Origin: Herbaspirillum aquaticum | GTDB lineage: Bacteria; Pseudomonadota; Gammaproteobacteria; Burkholderiales; Burkholderiaceae_D | Reading direction: 5' to 3' | NCBI RefSeq assembly: GCF_002213425.1 | Contig: NZ_NJGV01000008.1 | Coordinates: forward strand, 1-64,000 | DNA length: 64,000 nt | Shown here: positions 1 to 8,420 of the stretch, piece after piece | Numbering within the stretch: the first letter of the stretch is position 1 | Layout of the letters: each line of letters begins with the position of its first letter | The notes under the pieces: model-generated | Databases searched by the model: none | What the model saw: only the letters and a program-made list of their open reading frames with translations | What the model was told of the DNA's origin: nothing | Program-made: the position numbers and the translations under genes

Positions 1-72
1 GCAGGATCAGGGCAGCGCTGTTCTGCTGCAAGTGAAGTCATGGATGCAGCTTAAATTCTGGCAAACGCTGTC

Positions 73-1917
73 TTGACGGATGGGTCCACTTTAGTTTCCC
101 AGCAGGGCCGGATGATGGATGCTTCCTTCTTTCCTTCTAGGGACGAAACGGGGGAAATCGACGGAGTCGTTATCCTTGTCAATGACGTCACTGACAAGGC
201 AGCGTTGGATGCCACCCAAAAGGAATTAATGGACTATTTGGCGGCGCTCGACGCACACGCGATTGTCGCGGTAACTGACGTCCACGGTGTGATCACTTTC
301 GTCAACGAGAAATTCTGTGAGATTTCCCAGTACTCGCGGTCGGAACTCTATGGGAAGACCCATCGGGTCATCAACTCCGGACATCATGACCGTGATTTTT
401 TCGAAGCGCTATGGATCACCATTTCAAGTGGGCGGATTTGGCAAGGGGAAATCTGTAACCGTGCTCGTGACGGTTCACTATATTGGGTGTACAGCACTAT
501 CGTACCCTTTCTCGACGAGGACGGAATTCCCTTTAAATACATCTCAATTCGTGCCGATATCACGAAACTCAAGGAAGTGGAGCAGCGTGCTAGTTTTCTG
601 GCGCATTACGATCCTCTGACAGGTTTGCCCAATCGAAGACTGTTTCAGGATGCGCTTCAAAAGGCCCGTATTTCGTCCGCCAAGAATTCGCAGTATTTCG
701 CCCTGGTGTCTCTTGACCTTGATAATTTCAAGAGGGTCAACGATATGTTCGGTCACTCCGTTGGAGATGACTTCCTTTGCGACATGGCAGGTCGCATTCT
801 GCGTTCGATCGATGGCCGAGCCACTGCTGCTCGTATGGGGGGGGATGAGTTCATGTTGTTGATCGATAAACTGGGAACAGATATCGGTCAGGCGACTGTC
901 GAGGCCGAGTTAATTACACAAGGCATTCAGGCTGCGTTGAGTGCTCCGTATAAGCTTGGTCGCCGTACCGACGACGAGTACGGAATCATATCGACATCAA
1001 GTATGGGCATGCTATTGCAGCAAGGTGATTCTTTAAGTATTGGCGACATGCTCAGAAAGGTTGATATCGCGCTATTTGAGGCTAAGGGAAATGGAAAGAA
1101 TCAGGTGGTACTGTTCGATGATTCACAGCAAGAGCGGGTCAATCGCCGCTTTGTTGTCGAGAACGAACTACGTGACGCCATAGAACGCGATGAGATGCGT
1201 CTGTTTTTCCAGCCCATCGTGAATGATCAGCAAGTTGTGGTGGGCATGGAAGGATTAATCAGGTGGCAGCATCCGGCCCGAGGATTGGTGCCGCCAAACG
1301 AATTCATCCCCATCGCAGAACAAGGTGGGCTCATTCTTGCCATCGGACGCTGGGTGCTGGATCGTGCATGTGAGATGCTGGTTGAGTGGAAGTCTGATCA
1401 CGAGCGACAACGGTGGACATTGAGTGTCAACGTCAGCGCAAGGCAATTCAATGAGCCCAACTTCATTGAATATCTGCGCAGTTTGTTACGTCGCTTCGAC
1501 TTTCCTCCGGAGCGCTTATGTATTGAGCTCACGGAGACCGCTTTGCTGAACAGCATAGACGGCGACTTGCAGGATAAGATCGCCGCACTCAAGAAGCAGG
1601 GGGTCAAGCTTGCCTTGGATGATTTCGGCACAGGCTATTCGTCGTTGAGCTATCTCAAACGCCTACCGTTGAACAAGCTGAAGATTGATCAGTCCTTTGT
1701 ACGGACTTTGCTTAACGATCGAAAAGACCAAGGGATCACCGCGGCCGTACTTTCGATGGCGACGTTTCTTGACCTTGAGGTTGTTGCTGAGGGCGTTGAA
1801 ACGATTGAGCAATTCAATTATCTCCGCTCTCTTGGATGCGGGGCATTTCAAGGTTATCTGTTTGGCCGCCCGGCCCCCATCGATACATTTTTAAGTAATC
1901 AAATCTCATGCGCCTAA
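73..1917 (+). CDS. PAS-GGDEF-EAL cyclic-di-GMP signalling protein, N-terminus possibly truncated
   Basis: Predicted cytoplasmic c-di-GMP enzyme of 614 residues with a TTG start. The first 45 residues read like the tail of a PAS/PAC domain, followed by a full PAS domain (about 55-170), GGDEF (about 180-350) and EAL (about 375-605). The cyclase motif RMGGDEF is intact near residue 255. The phosphodiesterase signature is EGLIRW at 393 rather than EALxRW, so the catalytic Glu remains, and DDFGTGYSSL is present. There is no transmembrane segment. An in-frame TAA lies at 52-54, so the apparent loss of the first PAS half may reflect an upstream frameshift or a genuinely short protein. The gene overlaps the next one by 10 bp, suggesting cotranscription with the chemoreceptor. 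Both cyclase and esterase activities are possible; which dominates cannot be told. Confidence 0.85.
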   Translation: MTDGSTLVSQQGRMMDASFFPSRDETGEIDGVVILVNDVTDKAALDATQKELMDYLAALDAHAIVAVTDVHGVITFVNEKFCEISQYSRSELYGKTHRVINSGHHDRDFFEALWITISSGRIWQGEICNRARDGSLYWVYSTIVPFLDEDGIPFKYISIRADITKLKEVEQRASFLAHYDPLTGLPNRRLFQDALQKARISSAKNSQYFALVSLDLDNFKRVNDMFGHSVGDDFLCDMAGRILRSIDGRATAARMGGDEFMLLIDKLGTDIGQATVEAELITQGIQAALSAPYKLGRRTDDEYGIISTSSMGMLLQQGDSLSIGDMLRKVDIALFEAKGNGKNQVVLFDDSQQERVNRRFVVENELRDAIERDEMRLFFQPIVNDQQVVVGMEGLIRWQHPARGLVPPNEFIPIAEQGGLILAIGRWVLDRACEMLVEWKSDHERQRWTLSVNVSARQFNEPNFIEYLRSLLRRFDFPPERLCIELTETALLNSIDGDLQDKIAALKKQGVKLALDDFGTGYSSLSYLKRLPLNKLKIDQSFVRTLLNDRKDQGITAAVLSMATFLDLEVVAEGVETIEQFNYLRSLGCGAFQGYLFGRPAPIDTFLSNQISCA

Positions 1918-3524
1918 ATCTCCCTACCTCCGGTCAGGAGTATCCATTTCCAAGCGGGCAATCGTTAGTGTCCACTACCGATGTCAAAGGAAGAATCCTT
2001 TATTGCAATGCAATGTTCGTGGACGTTAGTGGTTACAGCAAGACCGAACTTCTCGGACAACCACACAACGTGATTCGGCACCCAGATATGCCTGAAGAAG
2101 CCTTCCGGGATATGTGGGCAACCATTTCCACTGGGCGACCATGGTCTGGCTTGGTAAAAAATCGCCGTAAGAATGGTGATCATTACTGGGTGGTTGCAAA
2201 CGTGACTCCACTTTTAGAAGATGGGGTTCCTGCTGGATATATGTCAGTGCGTACCGAAGCTACGCGAGCCCAGATAGAGAGTGCGGAAGACCTCTATGCC
2301 ACCATGCGCGCCGAAATGCAGGCAGGAAAGGTTATTCATACGCTTTCGGCTGGCCGGATTAACAAGCGTGGCGTGTTGGCTGGGTTATCGCGCATGCTGC
2401 GCGTTGGGACATCGTTAAAGATGTTGCTTGCGCTATTGTTGATGGTGACCATGTCATCCACCTTGGGATGGTTCTTGCCTGATACATCGGTTGGTCGAGC
2501 CGCCGATGTCGGCATCGGCGTGTTGATGGCGCTGTTAATTTGGTGGTATTTCAAGAAAGATTTTTTGGTGCCGATAGGCGAATTTATTACTGCCGCCAAT
2601 CGTTTGGCTGCTGGTGATCTGAGTCAAACCATCAAGACAAGTAGGGGGGGCGAAATTGGTCAATTGCAAATGGCATTGGGCCAGTTAAGCGTTAACCTAA
2701 AGTCGATTGTCGGTGACGCACGTGCTCAAAGCCAGGAAATGGTCAGGGGGGCAGCGGAAATCGCCAGTGGAAATCAAGATCTGTCTCAGCGTACGGAAGC
2801 ACAAGCAAGCAACCTGGAACAGACATCTGCATCGATGGAGCAAATTACCGATACCGTTCGACAGGCTGCAGGATCTGCCGAACGCGCCAGTCAGCTGGCG
2901 CGAGATACCAGTACCATGGTCGAACGAGGTAGTCAGGCGGTCGGTGAGATGGCCAGTACCATGAGCAATATCAGGGAGTCATCCGCGCGCATCGGCGAGA
3001 TCATTCAAGTCATCGACGGCATTGCTTTCCAAACCAATATATTGGCGCTCAATGCAGCAGTTGAAGCAGCCCGCGCCGGAGAGCAGGGGCGTGGATTTGC
3101 GGTTGTCGCTGGCGAAGTGCGGACGCTGGCTCAACGCAGTGCTACAGCAGCCAAGGAGATTCGTGATCTGATTGAGGATTCGGAAAGAAAGGTCGCAGCC
3201 GGTAGCGTTACGGTTGACCTCACACGAAAAACCATGGCGGATGTCGTTGGAAGTGTTGGTCGCGTCAACTCACTGGTCAATGATATCAGCAAGTCGGCGC
3301 ATGACCAGCTCGACAGTATTTCCCAGATCAATGCGGCGGTCAGTCAATTGGACGGTCTGACGCAGCAAAATGCTGCACTGGTTGAACAGATCGCGGCCTC
3401 GGCTATGTCTCTGGAGGGGGTGGCGCGTAATACTGCGGAAACGGTTCATGTCTTCAGAGTCGATTCTTCTCCCAGAAACGTTGTCGATGCAGTACAGTTG
3501 AGACGACTGGGGAAAGGAAAGTAA
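1908..3524 (+). CDS. PAS-domain methyl-accepting chemotaxis protein (Aer-like)
   Basis: Chemoreceptor of 538 residues. An N-terminal cytoplasmic PAS domain (about 20-130) precedes two closely spaced hydrophobic segments (about 170-230), a HAMP-like linker, and a long MA signalling coiled coil. The highly conserved hairpin tip is visible (AFQTNILALNAAVEAARAGE, near residue 370). The layout with PAS in front of a membrane hairpin and no periplasmic sensor domain is that of Aer-type energy/redox receptors. The C-terminus ends in a short basic tail without an NWETF-type CheR-docking pentapeptide. The start overlaps the upstream GGDEF-EAL gene, and the PAS domains of the two proteins resemble each other (both have an IS-x-GR-x-W motif), suggesting a shared input. 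The ligand or cofactor is not evident. Confidence 0.88.
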   Translation: MRLNLPTSGQEYPFPSGQSLVSTTDVKGRILYCNAMFVDVSGYSKTELLGQPHNVIRHPDMPEEAFRDMWATISTGRPWSGLVKNRRKNGDHYWVVANVTPLLEDGVPAGYMSVRTEATRAQIESAEDLYATMRAEMQAGKVIHTLSAGRINKRGVLAGLSRMLRVGTSLKMLLALLLMVTMSSTLGWFLPDTSVGRAADVGIGVLMALLIWWYFKKDFLVPIGEFITAANRLAAGDLSQTIKTSRGGEIGQLQMALGQLSVNLKSIVGDARAQSQEMVRGAAEIASGNQDLSQRTEAQASNLEQTSASMEQITDTVRQAAGSAERASQLARDTSTMVERGSQAVGEMASTMSNIRESSARIGEIIQVIDGIAFQTNILALNAAVEAARAGEQGRGFAVVAGEVRTLAQRSATAAKEIRDLIEDSERKVAAGSVTVDLTRKTMADVVGSVGRVNSLVNDISKSAHDQLDSISQINAAVSQLDGLTQQNAALVEQIAASAMSLEGVARNTAETVHVFRVDSSPRNVVDAVQLRRLGKGK

Positions 3525-3630
3525 AGAGCGGATCAGGGGGGCGGTTTTCTTCAGATGGGCAGACTGTGAAAGATGTCCCTTGAACCGCCCCGGATTTTGA
3601 GGAGGCTCTAACTCTTGAGAGAATAGAGCC

Positions 3631-3957
3631 ATGCACAAGAAATTAAACAAGTTTTCCCCTGAGGTACGAGAGCGTGCGGTGCGCTTGGTGCGTGAGCAGC
3701 GGGATGAGCATTCCTCCATGTGGTCTGCGGTCCAAACGATTGCGCCGATGATCGGCTGTACGCCTCAGACGCTGCTGGACTGGGTCAAACGCACCGAGGT
3801 CGATAGCGGCGAGCGGGATGGCGTCAGCACGGCCGAGCGTGAGCGTATCAAGGCACTGGAGCGCGAGGTCAAGGAATTGCGTCGTGCCAACGAGATCCTC
3901 AAGACCGCGAGCGCTTTTTTCGCGCAGGCGGAGCTCGACCGCAAACTGAAGTCGTAA
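3631..3957 (+). CDS. IS3-family transposase OrfA (helix-turn-helix subunit)
   Basis: This 108-residue protein matches IS3 OrfA: a helix-turn-helix region (about 10-55, including a [10 protein letters not shown] recognition helix) followed by a leucine-zipper-like coiled coil (about 65-90, [20 protein letters not shown]). It binds the IS ends and provides dimerisation. Near the 3' end the codons GCT TTT TTC (heptamer T TTT TTC at 3915-3921) form a classical slippery site. A -1 shift there enters the orfB frame, which is open from before 3942, giving the OrfAB fusion that is normally the active transposase. Confidence 0.92.
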   Translation: MHKKLNKFSPEVRERAVRLVREQRDEHSSMWSAVQTIAPMIGCTPQTLLDWVKRTEVDSGERDGVSTAERERIKALEREVKELRRANEILKTASAFFAQAELDRKLKS

Positions 3958-4013
3958 ATACCTATATCGATCGCTACCGGGATACCCACGGGGTCGAGCC
4001 GATCTGCAAGGTA

Positions 4014-4862
4014 TTGCAGGTTGCCCCGTCAGCATATCGACGTTATGCAGCAAGGCAGCGCAATCCTCAATTGTGCTGTGCTCGTAGCAAGCGTGATGCG
4101 GTACTGCGAGTTGAAATCAGCCGGGTGTGGCACGCCAACATGCGTGTGTACGGTGCCGACAAGGTATGGCGACAGCTGAATCGTGAGGGCGTATCTATCG
4201 CACGTTGTACGGTAGAGCGGTTGATGCGCCAGCAAGGGCTTCAGGGAGCCCGGCGTGGTAAGCAACTTCGCACCACGCGTTCTGATCCGAAGGCAGCCTG
4301 CCCGTTGGACCGGGTAAATCGCCAGTTCAAGGCTGATCGCCCCAACCAGCTTTGGGTATCCGACTTTACCTACGTATCGACCTGGCAAGGCTGGCTGTAT
4401 GTGGCCTTCGTCATCGACGTGTTTGCCCGTCGCATCGTTGGCTGGCGTGTCAGCAACAGCATGACGACGGACTTCGTGCTAGATGCGCTGGAGCAGGCGC
4501 TCTATGCTCGCCAGCCCGAAGGCAACGGCAGCTTAATCCATCATTCCGACAGGGGATCGCAATATGTCGGTATTCGCTACAGTGAACGTCTAGGCGAGGC
4601 GGGTATTGCGCCATCGGTCGGCAGCCGTGGCGACAGCTACGATAACGCCTTGGCCGAAACCATCAATGGCCTGTACAAGGCTGAATTGATTCATCGCCGT
4701 GGCCCTTGGAAAAACAGGGAATCCGTCGAGCTCGCCACGCTCGAATGGGTGGCTTGGTTCAATCATCATCGACTGCTTGAATCCATCGGCTATATCCCTC
4801 CGGCAGAAGCTGAGGCAAACTACTACAGCCGGTTCGCCAGCAATGCTGCGGTGTCGGCATAA
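4014..4862 (+). CDS. IS3-family transposase OrfB (DDE integrase domain)
   Basis: Catalytic part of the IS3 transposase. The first ATG is at 4014, but the same frame is open upstream of 3942 (continuing [20 protein letters not shown]), so it is probably made as an OrfAB fusion by -1 frameshifting. The rve core is visible: the first Asp in QLWVSDFTYV, the second in HHSDRGSQY, and the last Glu in DNALAETINGLYKAELI. Length and motif spacing are normal and no internal stop is seen. It is bounded on the right by the terminal repeat at 4891-4901. Confidence 0.93.
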   Translation: MQVAPSAYRRYAARQRNPQLCCARSKRDAVLRVEISRVWHANMRVYGADKVWRQLNREGVSIARCTVERLMRQQGLQGARRGKQLRTTRSDPKAACPLDRVNRQFKADRPNQLWVSDFTYVSTWQGWLYVAFVIDVFARRIVGWRVSNSMTTDFVLDALEQALYARQPEGNGSLIHHSDRGSQYVGIRYSERLGEAGIAPSVGSRGDSYDNALAETINGLYKAELIHRRGPWKNRESVELATLEWVAWFNHHRLLESIGYIPPAEAEANYYSRFASNAAVSA

Positions 4863-4901
4863 CTTAAACCCAATAGCCTCCGCGAAAGTCTGGGCGGTTC
4901 A

Positions 4902-5291
4902 GCTCCATGTTGTACCGAACAATACTCCTTACCAAAATCAAAGTCAACAATTTGGAACAACGCGGAACAACGGAGGATTTGCGACTTTATGTCACTCCCG
5001 ACCAGATACAAAGACACTAGGACTTCCTTAAATAACGTCCAAACCATGATATTTCTCGAAAGAAATCTCCAGCCATCTCTTTGGAACTCGTAACGAGCCC
5101 AAGTCGATACCCAAATATCATGCTCATAGTCAGGAAGGCAAAAGGACAAACTCAATGCAGCGCAGCTCGATAGAAGGCGCTAGAGCTGCAGCCGCGAAAC
5201 CGAGACTTGCCGTCACCCTGGCTCAACTTCCTCCAGGTACAAGCGCTCCTTTGTTCTGACCAACCGCACTTACTTTTTAATCAATATTCCG
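4902..5291. other. Gene-poor stretch between the IS and the unknown operon
   Basis: No convincing gene. A minus-strand open frame covers 4823-5155, but it runs into the IS end and has no recognisable ribosome-binding site or domain. It could at most be the remains of a gene cut by the IS. The last 40 bases are AT-rich and probably include the promoter of the operon beginning at 5360. Confidence 0.4.
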
Positions 5292-5321
5292 ATCCCCCAT
5301 GGCAGCAATGCCATGGGGGAT
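5292..5321. terminator. Perfect 13-bp hairpin upstream of the unknown operon
   Basis: Arms ATCCCCCATGGCA and TGCCATGGGGGAT enclose a GCAA loop, followed on the plus strand by TTCTATTT. It lies 38 bp before the first gene of the plus-strand operon, so it could be the terminator of something upstream, an attenuator in the leader, or a phage-style terminator insulating the operon. Confidence 0.7.
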
Positions 5322-5359
5322 TTCTATTTCCAGTCTGACTTTTTTAATCGGAGAAAAGT

Positions 5360-5941
5360 ATGTCCAAAGCAAAATCCATCGTGCCACTCGCAGAGCAAGC
5401 ACAGCCAACTACCACCGAAGAGGCTGATACGCAATCATATTGGCTACTCAAAGCCTCGACTGCCGCAAAAGTCGGCAAGTTCGGTAAGGGGGCAATTGCC
5501 TACGCAGTAACGACAGACAGCGATCGCCTCACTCTACACATCCAGATCACAGGCAACGAAGGAGGCGGATACTTCAGCCGTGAAAAGGTGCCATTCGACG
5601 CGATTGAGGCTTGTCTTGCGGGGACTGAGACCGAGCAGGCATTTCCCTCCAGCACATTCAAACATGCTTTTTCCGGTCGCAGTAGCAACAATTCCGGGTT
5701 CATGGTCGCGATCCTCCGCGCCGAAGGACTTATCAGCGTTAGCGCCACGCCGGGGACTAAGTACGAAAAAAGCGGCGACTGGCAGGCCTGGAAAGCGTCG
5801 ATGCTCGCGGAGCCTGGCTCATTGATCACCGAACAGAACGCACAAGAGCAACTGCCATCGAATGCTGATAGCAGTTCTCCTTCCAGAGGCACTCTCCGCC
5901 TACCAAAAAAGAAAGCGACAGCGAAGGACGAAGCCTCGTGA
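5360..5941 (+). CDS. Hypothetical protein, first gene of the radical-SAM/NTase operon
   Basis: A 193-residue protein I do not recognise. The ATG follows a good ribosome-binding site (GGAGAAAAGT). It is soluble, without signal peptide or membrane helix. Residues about 25-130 look like a compact folded domain containing ITGNEGGGYFSREKVPFDAI and a serine-rich stretch; the tail (about 145-193) is polar, low-complexity and Lys-rich (LPKKKATAKDE), which might bind nucleic acid. Its TGA overlaps the GTG start of the next gene by four bases, so the two are translationally coupled and probably function together. No function is assigned. Confidence 0.75.
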   Translation: MSKAKSIVPLAEQAQPTTTEEADTQSYWLLKASTAAKVGKFGKGAIAYAVTTDSDRLTLHIQITGNEGGGYFSREKVPFDAIEACLAGTETEQAFPSSTFKHAFSGRSSNNSGFMVAILRAEGLISVSATPGTKYEKSGDWQAWKASMLAEPGSLITEQNAQEQLPSNADSSSPSRGTLRLPKKKATAKDEAS

Positions 5942-7113
5942 GCTCCGTTGCCTCCAACTTCACCATCATCGTCAACTGGAAGGAGCGCGGCTTTGGATGC
6001 AGAAAATCCTGTGGATACTGCAACTGGCGCGACTCAGCCCTGCTGCCCCATGGAGTTCAATCCAAGGAGGCCATTGACGCTTTCGTACGCCAGTGCCGAA
6101 AGAGTTTCATTACGATCAGCGGTGGCGCAGACCCACTCTACGATTTCGAGGTGAATCACGCCAAGTTGCTGTCGATGATAAGGATCATCCAGACTCATCG
6201 GCTGAAAGTACGACTGATCACAAGGGAGATCGAAGAGGTCGGGAAACTGAACGGCTTTGTGGATTACGTATCGATCTCGCTAGAGCCCGACGTCTTGGAA
6301 AAGATTCCAGCATACGAGGCACAGTGGCATGGCATGGACGTCGAGTTCTCGCTCGTGCTGCCGCCGCTCCCCACTTCCGGCATCGTGCAGCTCTTGCCTC
6401 AATACGAAAGCCTGTGGCGGCGACTAGGGAGGCGTCTGGTCCTACGTGAAAATCTGAACTCTATCTTCCATCTGGATTTCACCCGACTCTCCTTCCGGCA
6501 TTCAGGCATCGTATTTGTGCCTAGGTCGGTTTGCCTACAAGGTCGCTATCTCGCGAAAGCGGATCACAACGGCCACGACATCATCCAGGACAATGCAGAA
6601 CTACTGCGATTTCTACTACGACGGCCGGATACCTTCCTGTTTGGCGGTGTAGCAAAGCACCTTGCAGCACCGTATCTTTATCCAGAATACGGTGATATCG
6701 ACCTGCTCGTAACCTCCCAGCAGCCGCAAGCAGTGTTGGAGCAGGAATTTGGGTATTTGTTCAAGCAGACCTCACCTGAGTCCGCATATCCGCGCTACTG
6801 CTTAGGAAGATCGAAGAAAGCCGCGAAGCCTATTCAGTTGATCCGGGTAGCATCAGAAGAAGATGCCAAACGCTTCATTTTTAGCGGACAGTATGACGTT
6901 GACCGCATAGGTTTCAACAAACACCGCTTTTTCTGCGATCCGACGCTTAATGCGGACTCTGTTCTTCAAGCTCTCAAAGCGAAGCATGCAACGCGCTGGC
7001 ACGAGAGCAGGGACATGCAGCTATTCCACGAGAGCCGCCCTCAAATCGAACAGCGTCACAAGATGAAGCTGATTCGTCGCGGCTTCCACATTACCGAACA
7101 ACCCGAACTTTGA
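5938..7113 (+). CDS. Radical-SAM-like / nucleotidyltransferase two-domain protein
   Basis: A 391-residue protein that appears to join two enzyme folds. Near the N-terminus C21, C25 and C28 form a CxxxCxxC set (GCRKSCGYCNW), the radical-SAM iron-sulfur signature, and FITISGGADPLYD resembles the GGE-type SAM-binding strand. From about residue 220 a nucleotidyltransferase pattern follows: FGGVAKHLAA (GG at 236-237), GDIDLLV (D253 and D255 as metal ligands), then IQLIRV and QYDVDRIGF (about 319), where a third acidic residue of this fold is expected. The start is GTG, overlapping the preceding stop, with AAGGA upstream. Both domain calls come from motif reading only. The substrate is unknown; RNA, a nucleotide or a small peptide are all possible. 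Confidence 0.65.
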   Translation: MSSVASNFTIIVNWKERGFGCRKSCGYCNWRDSALLPHGVQSKEAIDAFVRQCRKSFITISGGADPLYDFEVNHAKLLSMIRIIQTHRLKVRLITREIEEVGKLNGFVDYVSISLEPDVLEKIPAYEAQWHGMDVEFSLVLPPLPTSGIVQLLPQYESLWRRLGRRLVLRENLNSIFHLDFTRLSFRHSGIVFVPRSVCLQGRYLAKADHNGHDIIQDNAELLRFLLRRPDTFLFGGVAKHLAAPYLYPEYGDIDLLVTSQQPQAVLEQEFGYLFKQTSPESAYPRYCLGRSKKAAKPIQLIRVASEEDAKRFIFSGQYDVDRIGFNKHRFFCDPTLNADSVLQALKAKHATRWHESRDMQLFHESRPQIEQRHKMKLIRRGFHITEQPEL

Positions 7114-7120
7114 GGAAAAA

Positions 7121-7849
7121 ATGCAGGCCACAATCTACGTTTCAGAGGAGGCAATGGCGACCGCCATTGCCATCAAAGACCTTTCCCACTATGACCGGAT
7201 CACCCTATCTGATGATCCGAACACCGACTTATCCCAATCACCGGGATACTTCCTGAAGAATGCAAACAAGCTCAAATTGGCGACACTTCCAACCAACCAT
7301 CGCGTAATAGCCTCATTAGCGCCTGGCCGTGCCGATAATATTGCGGATGTCAGCATGCCAGTTCATCTTCGCGGATGCATATTTGAGAGAGCCCCTAACC
7401 TACCGCCCCAATATGCCCAGATCATGACGTACTGGTCAGGGGAGGCCGTCAATCTCGATGACAGCCGCGCAGTTCACTTCCAATCCCCATTGAACGAATA
7501 CATGGTCGAGCTGCGGCCAGCGCAAGGCAGAGTCGAAGATGCTTACAGCGAAATGGCCGCCTGCGACAGACTCCTCTCTGAGGGTATCGTGGTGGCCATT
7601 ACCGGTTTGATGCAACTCTGCAACTCAGCGCTTCCAACCGATTTCATTGAAATCGTTCTTCCTGTAGATCTGGACATTGCCGGTATTGAGCCAGATGCGT
7701 TCCGATCGTCTCGTTCCTATAACGTGGATGATGAACAGCTCGAAAAGGTCTACCTCCGCATCGTGGATATTATGCGATCGCCGAATCCTGATGCGATCTA
7801 CATTGACTTGATCCGGAATGAGCTGATTGATTACGGCTATGTTTACTGA
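7121..7849 (+). CDS. Hypothetical protein, third gene of the radical-SAM/NTase operon
   Basis: A 242-residue protein I do not recognise. The ATG is eight bases after the previous stop and preceded by GAGGAAAAA, so it belongs to the same operon. It is acidic and soluble, without transmembrane segments. The N-terminus has YDRITLSDDPNTD and the central part DSRAVHFQSPLNEYMVELRP. The C-terminal half (about 145-242) is rich in acidic and hydrophobic residues and has no obvious metal site. It could be a substrate, partner or immunity-type protein for the two-domain enzyme. Its end overlaps by a few bases the convergent regulator gene on the other strand. Confidence 0.72.
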   Translation: MQATIYVSEEAMATAIAIKDLSHYDRITLSDDPNTDLSQSPGYFLKNANKLKLATLPTNHRVIASLAPGRADNIADVSMPVHLRGCIFERAPNLPPQYAQIMTYWSGEAVNLDDSRAVHFQSPLNEYMVELRPAQGRVEDAYSEMAACDRLLSEGIVVAITGLMQLCNSALPTDFIEIVLPVDLDIAGIEPDAFRSSRSYNVDDEQLEKVYLRIVDIMRSPNPDAIYIDLIRNELIDYGYVY

Positions 7850-8193
7850 TCACTGAGCATCAACACCTTTCCGCCAGACTCTAACAAAGTCACCACTGGC
7901 GCACTTCCACGCCCCCTATCTGCCTTTACCAGCCCCTCCTCGACCAGACGCGTCAGGGCTTCTCCAGCCACCTCACGAGTAACGCCAAACCTAGCCAACG
8001 TGCTGCCATTGACAACAACGGTGGCTGAACCCCTTAGGCTCGCCAAACTATGAATCGCTAGCGCGTAATGCAGTGTCCGTCCTGGCAGGCAGGCTGCACG
8101 GGCAAGCCAGTCAGATCGTAGAGTACGAAAGAGTGAAATGCGAAATTTCGTATGGACGGATGCTTGCCTTTTGAAGCATTGTGTTTCGGCCAT
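7843..8193 (-). CDS. Winged-helix DNA-binding protein
   Basis: A 116-residue protein with a helix-turn-helix and wing in its second half: VNGSTLARFGVTREVAGEAL (about 60-80) followed by the helix RLVEEGLVKADRGRGSAPVV (about 82-101), a typical 'EEGLV' recognition helix plus wing. The start is supported by a strong ribosome-binding site (AAAGAGGAACTCACATG on the minus strand). It is probably the regulator of the mobile element or of the convergent three-gene operon, whose last codons it overlaps. A 13-bp palindrome just upstream of the ribosome-binding site could be its own operator. Confidence 0.72.
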   Translation of the reverse strand: MAETQCFKRQASVHTKFRISLFRTLRSDWLARAACLPGRTLHYALAIHSLASLRGSATVVVNGSTLARFGVTREVAGEALTRLVEEGLVKADRGRGSAPVVTLLESGGKVLMLSDQ

Positions 8194-8208
8194 GTGAGTT
8201 CCTCTTTG

Positions 8209-8221
8209 GATTTACTAAATC
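8209..8221. promoter_or_regulatory. Palindrome GATTTAcTAAATC upstream of the winged-helix gene
   Basis: A perfect 6+1+6 palindrome 15-28 bp before the start codon of the winged-helix gene, overlapping its leader. Its position suggests an autoregulatory operator; this is inference. Confidence 0.4.
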
Positions 8222-8375
8222 ACTGGACTGTTTATAGAGTTGAGAAAAAATCCAGTTCTCGCTTGAGCTATTGAATAAAGGGCAGCCTTCCGCACCTCTG
8301 GATTTGCAACAGGGTGAATTAGGAAAATAGGGGGAGGAGCACGGAAATCAGGACCAATTCATCAAGGCGGCAAGG

Positions 8376-8414
8376 TAAATCCCCCAAACGGCTTAAACCG
8401 CTTGGGGGAATTTA
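8376..8414. terminator. Long hairpin terminator before the integrase 3' end
   Basis: Arms TAAATCCCCCAA and TTGGGGGaATTTA, with inner CGG/CCG pairing around a CTTAAA loop, followed on the plus strand by ACTTTTTTT. The T tract serves plus-strand transcription, i.e. read-through from the unknown operon; on the minus strand it could also cap the integrase message, whose stop is at 8421. Confidence 0.75.
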
Positions 8415-8420
8415 CTTTTT

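Larger units (their letters stand above)
3581..4901 (+). mobile_element. IS3-family insertion sequence, complete
   Basis: A 1.32-kb element with terminal inverted repeats TGAACCGCCC (left, 3581) and its complement ending at 4901. It contains overlapping orfA and orfB in the IS3 arrangement. Both ends and both reading frames look intact, so it may be active. The flanking bases (CCCT on the left, GCTC on the right) do not form a clear 3-4 bp target duplication, so the present flanks may have recombined or the duplication decayed. Confidence 0.85.

Noticed and set aside
4823-5155. A 110-residue minus-strand frame running into the IS right end
   Set aside because: No recognisable domain or ribosome-binding site; it crosses the IS boundary, so at best it is a fragment.
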